NCBI GenBank assembly: GCA_036351575.1
Contig: JAZBPJ010000057.1
Location: 1 to 25,722 of the forward strand
From: JABDPF01 sp036351575
GTDB taxonomy: Bacteria; Pseudomonadota; Gammaproteobacteria; Xanthomonadales; SZUA-36
DNA length: 25,722 bases
Reading direction: 5' to 3'
Positions 1 through 7,239 of this stretch are shown piece by piece. The position numbers and the translations under genes were made by a program. Below the pieces are notes generated by a model, which did no database searches, was not told the origin of the DNA, and worked only from the letters and a program-made list of their open reading frames with translations. How positions within the stretch are numbered: the first letter of the stretch is position 1; each line of letters starts with the position of its first letter.

Positions 1-101
1 AAACCGGTGACCCGGGCCTGTGCCGGGATGGCAAACGCGGCCATGAACATCACGAGAACCACGAAAATGATTCGATTATTCTTCGGAGCACTTCTTTTCA
101 T
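1..101 (-). CDS. N-terminus of a probable periplasmic Do/DegP-like serine protease (partial)
   Basis: Only the first 33 codons are inside the window; the gene continues past base 1. They read as a signal peptide: a basic N-terminus (MKRSAPKNNR), a hydrophobic core (IIFVVLVMFMAAFA) and a likely signal peptidase I site after AQA. The ATG overlaps the rseC stop in an ATGA (98-101), so translation is probably coupled. In many gammaproteobacteria the gene after rpoE-rseA-rseB-rseC is mucD/degP, a periplasmic protease that removes misfolded envelope proteins. That identity rests on gene order only, since no catalytic residue is visible. Export to the periplasm is well supported; the protease call is inference. 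Confidence 0.55.
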   Translation of the reverse strand, partial: MKRSAPKNNRIIFVVLVMFMAAFAIPAQARVTG

Positions 102-565
102 TGCTTGGCAACCTCGTTTTCTGCAATTCGAAGCAAATGGACCGCGCTGCGGTCAGAAAATTCCGGCGCGCGCCGGCGGACGAGCCATAAAACCAGACCG
201 CCTGCCAGCATCGCGCCCGCAAATGCCGATACATCGGACGTGGCGTCGCCGGCGCCCTGAATCAAGGCCAGCCAGTGACCCAAAACCGCCCCGGCCAGCG
301 CTCCGAGCAGCGGAAAAAGGTACAGGCGAACGACCAGGGACAGGAACAGCGACTCCGGCAGCCCGACAATAACAGGCTGCCCGCAAGCGGCGGCGATCGT
401 GTTGTCCAAATCCAGTTCAACCGGCTTGCGCCGCAGCAAACGGCCGAATATCCCGGCGCCGCAGCCTTTTCCGCGATCACAGGCGCTGCAGCCGCTGGAA
501 GCGCCGATCCGCACGCGAACGGAGCCTTCGCGCACATCGACGACCCTGCCCTGCTGCTCAATCAA
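98..565 (-). CDS. rseC: RseC/MucC family sigma-E accessory membrane protein
   Basis: 155 residues, the usual RseC size. The N-terminal part (about 1-65) carries the family's cysteine cluster, CSACDRGKGCG near residues 31-41. Two membrane segments follow, about 78-98 and 103-125 in a stretch rich in L, A, V and G, and then a short basic tail. RseC proteins sit in the inner membrane and act as minor modulators of the sigma-E response; in other bacteria they are linked to reduction of SoxR. The cysteines suggest redox or metal binding, not shown here. It lies 19 bp after rseB and overlaps the next gene by 4 bp. The position as fourth gene of the rpoE cluster supports the call. Confidence 0.88.
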   Translation of the reverse strand: MIEQQGRVVDVREGSVRVRIGASSGCSACDRGKGCGAGIFGRLLRRKPVELDLDNTIAAACGQPVIVGLPESLFLSLVVRLYLFPLLGALAGAVLGHWLALIQGAGDATSDVSAFAGAMLAGGLVLWLVRRRAPEFSDRSAVHLLRIAENEVAKQ

Positions 566-584
566 GACCGCGTCAGCACCGGGC

Positions 585-1565
585 TTATCGCACCGTTGCC
601 GGCTCCACCGACTTCCCGATCATCAGCACGGTCGCAGCGGGAACATCTCCGACCACGGTGACGATCCGGCCACCGGTGGATTTCGTAAATGCATGGGTCG
701 TTCCATGCCGCTCGATGCGTTCCGGGCGATCGGCATCCCCGTCAGGATCTTCGATATACACGGAGACCGCGGCCAGGCCGTCACTGTAAACCAGGTGCTC
801 GTACTCTCCACCGTCGCCCTCGCCGCCATCCTGGAAACGATGCGCTGTCAGTTTGAAACCGGGCGGAATATTCACAGGCGCCCAACGCGGTTCAACGGAA
901 ATCGCTGATCCTCCGGCCGGCAGGCCGGTTTCGACCGCCTGGTATCGATTCAGTTCGCGTGCCGGTTTCAACTCGCCGGGATCGACTTCCGACCCCAACC
1001 TGATCTCCGTGAACATCAGGCGCGCCAGCGGCTTCCGGTCCGGATCCAGCAGTTCCCACTTCAGGAGCAGGCCCGAGTGAGCCTCGAGCCAGAGGGCATA
1101 ACCGAAGCGATAGCGATCACGCGGTTCGACCTTGATCTTGCGCGCCAGGTGCCCGGCGACCACTGACTTGCCGGCAAAACCGACCTCGTAGGAATGCGCC
1201 GCGAGGCCTTCCTGGTTCGAGGGCAGCAATGGAAACAACGGCCGCTGGAAGGATCCATCCGTCATGACAGAAGAACCGTCGCCGAGAACCCAGCTGACAC
1301 CGTTGGCGTCGCGCAGCATTTCGCCACCGCCGCCGGACAGCGAGACCAGCCGCTCACGCACCCCGTTTTCATCGGAAACGTGGGTGATGCGCATCGTCTC
1401 CATCCGGTCTTCCTGGTGATAAACGAAGGTGCCCTGGTAGGACATCTGGTTCATCGCCACCGACATCCTGTCGAGCCAGTCGACCGCCAGCTCACCTGCG
1501 CGCGCCGAGGCAGCCAGGAGCATGCCGAAGCCTGCGCAGACGGTGAGCGCCGCGAAACGCCTCAT
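585..1565 (-). CDS. rseB: Sigma-E regulatory protein RseB/MucB (periplasmic)
   Basis: 326 residues. A signal peptide (MRRFAALTV...AASARA) ends near residue 23. The mature protein has the MucB/RseB layout: a large N-terminal LolA-like lipid-sensing domain, beginning with LDRMSVAMNQMSYQGTFVY, followed by a smaller C-terminal domain that contacts RseA. In characterised relatives RseB binds the periplasmic part of RseA and shields it from DegS cleavage until lipopolysaccharide signals displace it. The ATG overlaps the rseA stop in an ATGA (1562-1565), as expected for partners made in set ratios. No frameshift or missing segment was seen. Confidence 0.93.
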   Translation of the reverse strand: MRRFAALTVCAGFGMLLAASARAGELAVDWLDRMSVAMNQMSYQGTFVYHQEDRMETMRITHVSDENGVRERLVSLSGGGGEMLRDANGVSWVLGDGSSVMTDGSFQRPLFPLLPSNQEGLAAHSYEVGFAGKSVVAGHLARKIKVEPRDRYRFGYALWLEAHSGLLLKWELLDPDRKPLARLMFTEIRLGSEVDPGELKPARELNRYQAVETGLPAGGSAISVEPRWAPVNIPPGFKLTAHRFQDGGEGDGGEYEHLVYSDGLAAVSVYIEDPDGDADRPERIERHGTTHAFTKSTGGRIVTVVGDVPAATVLMIGKSVEPATVR

Positions 1566-2167
1566 TGGGAATCGACGGGTTTGTTTTCGTCCGGGTCCAC
1601 GGCCTCCGGCTCGGCCGGCTCAAGACGCTGGTTACTTACCATGACCGGAACGAAACCGACGATGGCCCGGCCCTGTCCCGCGCCGGCGACCTGGTAATGG
1701 CGCAGCAGGTAAGGCCCCATCCGGTTGGTGGAAACCGTCCGGCTTACCACCGGCTTGCCCTGAATGCCCTGCGGACTGCTGAAGGGCTGGGTTACGTTCT
1801 GTTCAACCAGGCCCTCGGAGGGGTTGACCGGCGGCGCGGCGCCCGGGTTGACGGCGAGCACCGCCAGCAAGGCGACGGATGCGGCGATTCCCACCCCACC
1901 CACTGGTTTCAGCCAGCGCCTGGCCTGCCGAAAGCGCCCGCGCGGACGTGCTTCGTCGGCAATCGCGTTGCGCACTCGAACACTCAGGTCGCTGCGGGCG
2001 TAAACCTCGCCGCGATTGCGCAGACAATCGCGCACCACGTGGTAACGCGCCCAGGTGGCGTGCAGTTCTTCGTCCGAACCGATCCGTCGAACCAGGAAGC
2101 GGCTGGCTTCGCGGCTGACTTCGCCGTCCATCAGGCTGGAGATGATTTCTCGGGTTTCTTTACTCAT
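1562..2167 (-). CDS. rseA: Anti-sigma-E factor RseA/MucA
   Basis: 201 residues. The N-terminal cytoplasmic part (about 1-80) begins with ETREIISSLMDGEVS and includes ATWARYHVVRDCLR, both typical of the RseA sigma-binding domain that holds RpoE inactive. One transmembrane helix follows (about 89-107), and then a periplasmic domain of about 90 residues that would bind RseB and be cut by DegS and RseP under envelope stress. The gene starts 24 bp after the rpoE stop and overlaps rseB by 4 bp. The start is the only ATG that gives the conserved N-terminus; its ribosome binding site is weak, which fits translation shared with the upstream gene. Confidence 0.92.
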   Translation of the reverse strand: MSKETREIISSLMDGEVSREASRFLVRRIGSDEELHATWARYHVVRDCLRNRGEVYARSDLSVRVRNAIADEARPRGRFRQARRWLKPVGGVGIAASVALLAVLAVNPGAAPPVNPSEGLVEQNVTQPFSSPQGIQGKPVVSRTVSTNRMGPYLLRHYQVAGAGQGRAIVGFVPVMVSNQRLEPAEPEAVDPDENKPVDSQ

Positions 2168-2191
2168 GGCTCTGTGCCGGTGCTCCGGTAT

Positions 2192-2773
2192 TCAATCCCT
2201 GTCCAGCAGGGGTTTCAGTTTTTCATCTATTGCTTCGCGGGCCCTGAAAATGCGGGACCGCACGGTGCCGATGGGGCAATCCATCGACAACGCGATATCT
2301 TCGTAGCTCATACCTTCCATTTCGCGCAGCATGATCGCGGTCCGCAAGTCATCCGGCAGATCGGCAATGGTGTCGAAAACGGCGCGTTCGATCTCCTCGC
2401 GCAGCAGTTCGTTCTCCGGCGTGCCGCGCTCCTTGAGCGGACTGTCCATCCCGTACTGCTCGGCGTCCGCGGCATCGATATCCGACGCAGGCGGACGACG
2501 CTTGCGCGCCACCAGCCAGTTCTTGGCGGTGTTGATCGCGATCCGGTAGAGCCAGGTATAAAAGGCGCTGTCACCGCGAAAGCGGTCGATGGCGCGATAG
2601 GCCTTGATAAACGCTTCCTGCGCCACGTCCATCGCGTCAGCAGGGTCGTTGACGTAACGGGAAACCAGGCTGACGATCCGATGCTGGTACTTGTTGATCA
2701 GCAGGTCAAAGGCGCGACTGTCGCCTTTTTGTACCCGCTCGACCAGCAGTTGATCGACTTGTGCCTCGCTCAT
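2192..2773 (-). CDS. rpoE: RNA polymerase sigma-E factor (ECF family, RpoE/AlgU)
   Basis: 193 residues from the ATG at 2773, close to the length of E. coli RpoE. Region 2 shows DVAQEAFIKAYRAIDRFRGD and FYTWLYRIAINTAKNWL; region 4 shows LPDDLRTAIMLREMEGMSYE and CPIGTVRSRIFRAREAID, a near match to E. coli RpoE. It directs transcription of envelope-stress genes and is held by RseA, encoded next. The start was chosen because MSEAQVDQLLVERVQKGD aligns end to end with the E. coli N-terminus and has a GGAG about 9 nt upstream. The frame stays open upstream to a GTG at 2911, and an ATG at 2881 has its own GGAGG about 11 nt before it, so a form with a 36-residue N-terminal extension cannot be excluded. 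Confidence 0.95.
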   Translation of the reverse strand: MSEAQVDQLLVERVQKGDSRAFDLLINKYQHRIVSLVSRYVNDPADAMDVAQEAFIKAYRAIDRFRGDSAFYTWLYRIAINTAKNWLVARKRRPPASDIDAADAEQYGMDSPLKERGTPENELLREEIERAVFDTIADLPDDLRTAIMLREMEGMSYEDIALSMDCPIGTVRSRIFRAREAIDEKLKPLLDRD

Positions 2774-2933
2774 GGGCGCGCGCTCCAACGTCTCTGCGCC
2801 GCCGGGCCCGGTGGGGGCTGGCGGCGTGAATTCCGTTTCCCGGTCAGGCCGGGTTTTTCTGAGTTGTACGATTGCCGCCATGTGGCCGGCTTCCTCCATT
2901 GAGCATATCACGGTCGATTGCGCTACTGTGCCG

Positions 2934-2961
2934 TATGACAGGGTGCCGGCAGGGGAGTTCC
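2934..2961 (-). promoter_or_regulatory. Sigma-E-type promoter upstream of rpoE
   Basis: On the minus strand a GGAACTC box (2955-2961) is followed after 15 bp by GTCATA (2934-2939). The sigma-E consensus known from E. coli is GGAACTT, about 15-16 bp, GTCTGA/GTCAAA, so both boxes and the spacing fit. Transcription would start near 2926-2928, about 150 nt before the preferred rpoE start. This predicts autoregulation of the operon. It lies in the 306-bp divergent gap between rpoE and the ALDH7 gene, which otherwise holds only the plus-strand -10 listed next and the in-frame upstream extension of rpoE. Confidence 0.6.
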
Positions 2962-3015
2962 GCTTGTTGCCGCTTTTTTTTCATCCACGATCGTGATGCA
3001 AGCCGACAGCCGCTT

Positions 3016-3024
3016 TGCGATAAT
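3016..3024 (+). promoter_or_regulatory. Extended -10 promoter element for the ALDH7 gene
   Basis: TGCGATAAT matches an extended -10 (TGn plus TATAAT with one mismatch). It lies about 55 bp before the ATG at 3080. I see no clear -35 box 16-18 bp upstream, which is tolerated in extended -10 promoters. Confidence 0.4.
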
Positions 3025-3079
3025 ACGCGTCTGAACGCAGTCTCACTCTCCAAACCTCGCTAAAAGGCATAAGATCACC

Positions 3080-4597
3080 ATGGAATTTCTGAAAAAACTC
3101 GGCATCGATGAATTCAATTCCGGGGCCTGTTACGGTCTCAATGAATGGTCCGAAACCACCGACAAGGGCGTCCTCGAGTCCTTTAACCCCGCCAATGGCG
3201 AACTGATCGCCAGCGTCTACGGCGCATCCGAAGCCGACTACGAACGCATGATGGAAAAGGCGCAGGCCGTATTCGCTGAGTGGCGTGCCGTTCCGGCGCC
3301 GAAACGCGGCGAGGCCGTGCGCCTGTGCACCGAGGCCCTGCGCCGAAACAAGGACGCGCTGGGCAGCCTGGTCGCGCTCGAAATGGGCAAGATCAAGGCC
3401 GAGGGCGACGGCGAGGTGCAGGAGATGATCGATATCGGCGACTTCGCGATTGGCCAGTCCCGCATGCTGTACGGCCTGACGATGCACTCCGAGCGCGCCC
3501 GGCACCGCATGTACGAGCAGTGGCATCCGCTGGGGATCGTCGGCGTGATCTCCGCGTTCAATTTCCCGGTGGCCGTGTGGGCCTGGAACGCATTCATCTC
3601 GGCCATCTGCGGCAACGTCACCGTCTGGAAAGCCTCGTCCAAGGTGCCGCTCTGCGCGGTCGCGGTGCAGAAAATCTGCAACGAGGCCCTCGCCGAAGGC
3701 GGATTCCCGCCCATTTTCATGAGCTTCGCAGCCAAGGGCCACGACCTCGCCAACCGTTTCGTCGAAGACGAGCGCGTGCGGCTGATTTCCTTCACCGGCT
3801 CGACCTGGGTCGGCCGCGATGTCGGCAAACGCGTCGCCGAGCGTTTCGGCAAGACCATTCTCGAACTCGGCGGCAACAATGCGATCATCCTGGACGAAAC
3901 CGCGGACCTGAAAATGGCGATCCCGGCCATCGTCTTCGGCGCCGTCGGCACGGCCGGGCAACGCTGCACGAGCACGCGCCGCCTGTTCGTGCCTGAGTCG
4001 ATGATGGACCAGGTGACCGCTCAGCTGGTCGATGCCTACCAGCAGGTGCGGATCGGCGATCCGCTGGACGAAAACACCTTGATGGGCCCCTTGATCGACG
4101 AATCCGGCGTGCGTGATTTTGAAAACGCGATGGAGAAGATCCACGAGATCGGCGGTGAAGTCCTGACCGGCGGCAAACGCGTCGACCGCCCGGGTTCCTT
4201 CGTCGAGCCGACCATCGTCAAGGCGCGCAACGAGTGGGAGATCGTGCAGACCGAGACTTTCGTGCCGATCCTGTACGTGATTGCCTACAACGGCATCGAT
4301 GACGCCATCCGCATGCACAACGACGTGCCGCAGGGCCTGTCCTCGGCAATATTCACCACCGATATGCGCAACTCCGAGAAATTCCTGTCCTCGGTCGGAT
4401 CGGATTGCGGTATCGCCAACGTGAACATCGGCACCTCGGGTGCGGAGATCGGCGGCGCCTTCGGCGGCGAGAAGGAAACCGGCGGCGGGCGCGAGTCCGG
4501 CTCCGATGCCTGGAAGGCCTACATGCGCCGGCAGACGAACACGATCAACTGGGGCACGGACCTTCCGCTGGCCCAGGGCATCAAGTTCGACCTTTGA
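3080..4597 (+). CDS. amaB: ALDH7 family dehydrogenase, likely alpha-aminoadipate-semialdehyde dehydrogenase
   Basis: 505 residues, full length for the family. It matches ALDH7A1 (antiquitin) closely in memory: GIVGVISAFNFPVAVWAWN, FTGSTWVG, ELGGNNAII, GTAGQRCTSTRR and the C-terminal SGAEIGGAFGGEKETGGGRE. The catalytic cysteine is Cys296 in GQRCTS and the general-base glutamate is Glu262 in LELGG; the 34-residue spacing is normal. ALDH7 enzymes oxidise alpha-aminoadipate semialdehyde (in equilibrium with piperideine-6-carboxylate) to alpha-aminoadipate with NAD+, a step of lysine catabolism. It is a cytosolic soluble enzyme. Some family members act on other aldehydes, so the substrate is inferred. 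It is 14 bp from pyrD and may be co-transcribed with it. The ribosome binding site before the ATG is weak. Confidence 0.88.
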   Translation: MEFLKKLGIDEFNSGACYGLNEWSETTDKGVLESFNPANGELIASVYGASEADYERMMEKAQAVFAEWRAVPAPKRGEAVRLCTEALRRNKDALGSLVALEMGKIKAEGDGEVQEMIDIGDFAIGQSRMLYGLTMHSERARHRMYEQWHPLGIVGVISAFNFPVAVWAWNAFISAICGNVTVWKASSKVPLCAVAVQKICNEALAEGGFPPIFMSFAAKGHDLANRFVEDERVRLISFTGSTWVGRDVGKRVAERFGKTILELGGNNAIILDETADLKMAIPAIVFGAVGTAGQRCTSTRRLFVPESMMDQVTAQLVDAYQQVRIGDPLDENTLMGPLIDESGVRDFENAMEKIHEIGGEVLTGGKRVDRPGSFVEPTIVKARNEWEIVQTETFVPILYVIAYNGIDDAIRMHNDVPQGLSSAIFTTDMRNSEKFLSSVGSDCGIANVNIGTSGAEIGGAFGGEKETGGGRESGSDAWKAYMRRQTNTINWGTDLPLAQGIKFDL

Positions 4598-4611
4598 TAC
4601 AAGGTAAAAAC

Positions 4612-5637
4612 GTGTTCTATGACTTGGTACGAAAGGGGTTATTCGCCCTCGATCCCGAGACGGCGCACGAACTGACGCTGGAGGCGCTGAGACTGGGCCA
4701 CTGGTCCGGCGCCACGAAACTGCTGTGCAGGGAGAAGGACCAGCCCGTGCAGTGCATGGGCCTGCAGTTCCCCAACCCGGTGGGCGTGGCGCCCGGACTG
4801 GACAAGAACGCGGACTGCTTCGAAGCCCTGGGAGACCTGGGCTTCGGTTTCGTGGAGGTCGGGACGGTCACGCCCCGGCCGCAGCCCGGCAACCCCAGGC
4901 CGCGCGTGTTCCGCCTGCCCGAGGCGGAAGGCCTGATCAACCGGCTGGGTTTCAACAACAAGGGCGTCGATTACCTCGTTCGCAAGGTGAAGCGGCACCG
5001 CTTCAAGGGCGTTCTCGGGATCAATATCGGCAAGAACTTCGATACGCCGATCGAAAACGCCGCTGACGATTACCTGGCCTGCCTGGAAAAGGTCTATCCC
5101 CACGCCGATTACGTCACGGTCAATATTTCATCACCCAACACGAAGAACCTGCGCGACCTGCAGGACGAGGACGAACTCGAGGCCCTGCTCGGCACGCTGG
5201 CGGCAAGGCGGGCGCAACTCGCGGACGAGCATGGCCGGCGCGTGCCGATGGCGCTCAAGGTGGCGCCGGACCTGGAAGACGGCGCCATCGCGGTCATCGC
5301 CCAGGTCGTCACGCACCATGGCATGGACGCGGTCATCGCGACCAACACGACGATCGACCGCGACACCGTGGCCGGAATGAAACACGGTGATGAAAGCGGC
5401 GGGCTGTCCGGCGCTCCGCTGCGCGAAAAAGCGGACGCGGTCCTCGCTGCGCTGCGCAAGGCCCTGCCGAAAGACATCGCAATGATCGGCGTGGGCGGCA
5501 TCACGCGGGGCGAAGACGCCGTCACCAAGCTGGAACTCGGCGCCGACCTGGTGCAGTTCTATACCGGCATGATCTACCGGGGACCGGACCTGGTCGGCGA
5601 CTGCCTGCGCGCCATCGCCGCTCACCGCGCTGAATGA
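4612..5637 (+). CDS. pyrD: Dihydroorotate dehydrogenase, quinone-linked (class 2)
   Basis: 341 residues from a GTG at 4612, preceded by AAGG at 7 nt. The longer open frame upstream overlaps the ALDH7 gene and is not real. The N-terminus (FYDLVRKGLFALDPETAHELT) is the membrane-associating helical domain that marks class 2 enzymes. FMN and substrate motifs follow: GVAPGLDKNAD, VEVGTVTPRPQPGNP, INRLGFNNKG and NISSPNTKNLRDLQ, with Ser174 as the catalytic base; the C-terminal FMN phosphate site is VGGI and YTGMIYRGP. The enzyme oxidises dihydroorotate to orotate in pyrimidine synthesis and passes electrons to quinone at the inner membrane. Its stop overlaps the murB start by 4 bp. Confidence 0.95.
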   Translation: MFYDLVRKGLFALDPETAHELTLEALRLGHWSGATKLLCREKDQPVQCMGLQFPNPVGVAPGLDKNADCFEALGDLGFGFVEVGTVTPRPQPGNPRPRVFRLPEAEGLINRLGFNNKGVDYLVRKVKRHRFKGVLGINIGKNFDTPIENAADDYLACLEKVYPHADYVTVNISSPNTKNLRDLQDEDELEALLGTLAARRAQLADEHGRRVPMALKVAPDLEDGAIAVIAQVVTHHGMDAVIATNTTIDRDTVAGMKHGDESGGLSGAPLREKADAVLAALRKALPKDIAMIGVGGITRGEDAVTKLELGADLVQFYTGMIYRGPDLVGDCLRAIAAHRAE

Positions 5638-6641
5638 AAGTCACCCATGACCCTTCCCTGGGGAAGCTGAACACGCTCGGACTGGAGACGACCGCTTCCA
5701 GCCTGGTGGAAATCGAATCCGAGGAAGACGTGCTGATGCTGCCCGGCTTCAACCCGGACCGCGATTTCGTGCTGGGCGGCGGCAGCAACGTGGTGTTCCT
5801 GTCGAATGTACCCGGCACGGTTTACCTGGTCCGCCTGGCCGGCATCGATATCATTGCTGAAGAAGGTGAGCGCGTCACGGTGGACGCCGGGGCCGGTGTC
5901 GGCTGGCACGAACTGGTCACCTGGGCGCTTGAATCGAAACTGCACGGACTGGAAAACCTGGCCCTGATTCCCGGCACCGTGGGCGGGGCCCCGATCCAGA
6001 ACATCGGCGCTTACGGTGTCGAGCTCGCCTCGGTGCTGGACAGCGTGACCGCCTGGGACTGGCTGACCACTTCGTGGATCACCCTGAGCCGCGAGGACTG
6101 CCGGCTCGGCTACCGGGACAGCCTGTTCCGTTCGGCGACGCCGCACCGCTACCTGATTACCTCGGTACGGCTGACACTCTCACGGCGTTTCAAGCCCGAA
6201 CTTGCCTATGCCGGCCTGCGCGAAGCAGTCGGTGACCACCCGACGCCGCGCGCCGTCTACGAGGCAGTGATCCATCTGCGCCGCAGCAAGCTCCCCGACC
6301 CGCTAATCAACGGCAATGTGGGCAGCTTTTTCAAGAACCCGGTGGTGGATGCGGAGCAGGCGGAAGCGCTGCGGCAACGCCATGCCGCGCTTCCCGCCTG
6401 GGTTCTCGAGGACGGACGCAGCAAGCTTTCCGCCGCCTGGATGATCGAGGCCTGCGGCCTCAAGGGACTCAAGGAAGGCGGAGCCCGCGTCTCGGAACAG
6501 CACGCGCTGGTGCTGGTCAACGAGGGCGGCGCCAGCGGTCACGACATCAGCACCCTTGCAGTGCAGGTCCGCAAGGCCGTTTACGAGACCTTCGGTGTGC
6601 AACTGGAGCCCGAACCCCTGCTGGTGGACTTCCAGGAATAA
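5634..6641 (+). CDS. murB: UDP-N-acetylenolpyruvoylglucosamine reductase
   Basis: 335 residues, type I (E. coli-like) MurB. FAD-binding motifs are visible: LGGGSNVVF near residues 47-55 and LIPGTVGGAPIQNIGAYG near 112-129. GYRDSLFR is the type I tyrosine-loop region. The catalytic serine is Ser231 in GNVGSFFKNP, and the C-terminal EPEPLLVDF holds the expected glutamate. MurB reduces UDP-GlcNAc-enolpyruvate to UDP-MurNAc with NADPH in the cytosol, an early committed step of peptidoglycan synthesis. The ATG overlaps the pyrD stop (ATGA, 5634-5637), implying coupled translation. The usual gammaproteobacterial partner birA is absent here. Confidence 0.95.
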   Translation: MKVTHDPSLGKLNTLGLETTASSLVEIESEEDVLMLPGFNPDRDFVLGGGSNVVFLSNVPGTVYLVRLAGIDIIAEEGERVTVDAGAGVGWHELVTWALESKLHGLENLALIPGTVGGAPIQNIGAYGVELASVLDSVTAWDWLTTSWITLSREDCRLGYRDSLFRSATPHRYLITSVRLTLSRRFKPELAYAGLREAVGDHPTPRAVYEAVIHLRRSKLPDPLINGNVGSFFKNPVVDAEQAEALRQRHAALPAWVLEDGRSKLSAAWMIEACGLKGLKEGGARVSEQHALVLVNEGGASGHDISTLAVQVRKAVYETFGVQLEPEPLLVDFQE

Positions 6642-6716
6642 AAATTTCATCCCGTGCCCGGTCTGGCCTGCCGGATGGCGCAATTCCCGCCGGGGATGAG
6701 AGCAGGACCCGGGTAC

Positions 6717-6736
6717 GCAGGCCGCAAACGGCCTGC
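6717..6736. other. 8-bp perfect inverted repeat between murB and the BLUF gene
   Basis: GCAGGCCG, a CAAA loop and CGGCCTGC form a perfect 8-bp GC-rich hairpin 75 bp after the murB stop. No T run follows on either strand, so it is not a classical intrinsic terminator. It could still slow RNA polymerase or protect the mRNA 3' end. Confidence 0.45.
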
Positions 6737-6804
6737 CTCACTTCTGGCCAGGGCTCGACGGGAAACAGTATCATGAGGCTGGTATAGCAACCCGGGAGTG
6801 AGCC

Positions 6805-7218
6805 ATGTATCGCCTGATCTACAAGAGCCGCGCCAACCAGAAAATCGACTGGGATTTCGTCAGCGAACTCGTCGACAGCAGCGAGGGCAGCAACCGGGAC
6901 GCCGGGATCACCGGCGTGCTCCTGGCAACCGAGACCCATTTCCTGCAGGTGCTCGAAGGCGACTTCGACGAGGTCAACGAGTTGTTCGTTCGCATCGTTC
7001 GGGACACCCGGCACGATCACATCCAATTGATCGCCTTCGACTGCGTGGACAGCCGGCTTTTTGGCGGCTGGGCCATGCACGGCATCGGAATTTTCAAATT
7101 CAACCGAAAACTGGTGGAAGACCTCATCGACCAGTATGGCGAAGAAGAAGGAAGCGTCCGGTTTCCTGTCGAGGACTGGAAAGTGCTCTCCCTGATCAGC
7201 GATCTGCGCATGGGTTGA
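6805..7218 (+). CDS. Standalone BLUF-domain blue-light sensor
   Basis: 137 residues. The BLUF domain (1-93) carries every key flavin-pocket residue at the spacing of AppA: Tyr6, Asn30, Gln48, Trp89 and Met91 correspond to AppA Tyr21, Asn45, Gln63, Trp104 and Met106, a constant offset of 15. RDAGITGVLLATETHFLQVLEG is the family core. BLUF proteins bind FAD and switch hydrogen bonding around the Tyr-Gln pair in blue light. About 44 residues follow that probably form two helices, as in short PixD-type BLUF proteins that signal by changing partner contacts. No output domain is fused and no obvious effector is adjacent, so the downstream target is unknown. A GGGAG precedes the ATG. Confidence 0.93.
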   Translation: MYRLIYKSRANQKIDWDFVSELVDSSEGSNRDAGITGVLLATETHFLQVLEGDFDEVNELFVRIVRDTRHDHIQLIAFDCVDSRLFGGWAMHGIGIFKFNRKLVEDLIDQYGEEEGSVRFPVEDWKVLSLISDLRMG

Positions 7219-7239
7219 GCGCGCGGGCCCGGCGCACTG

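Noticed and set aside
2981..4318. 445-codon open frame on the minus strand opposite the ALDH7 gene
   Set aside because: Its protein is rich in H, D, R and A with no motif. It is the antisense shadow expected in GC-rich genes, and the sense strand holds a complete enzyme.
4405..4611. Longer pyrD frame overlapping the ALDH7 gene
   Set aside because: The extra residues are a frame shadow of the ALDH7 C-terminus; the GTG at 4612 has a ribosome binding site and gives the normal class 2 N-terminus.
6717..6736. Hairpin after murB as an intrinsic terminator
   Set aside because: Perfect stem but no T run on either strand; listed only as an inverted repeat.
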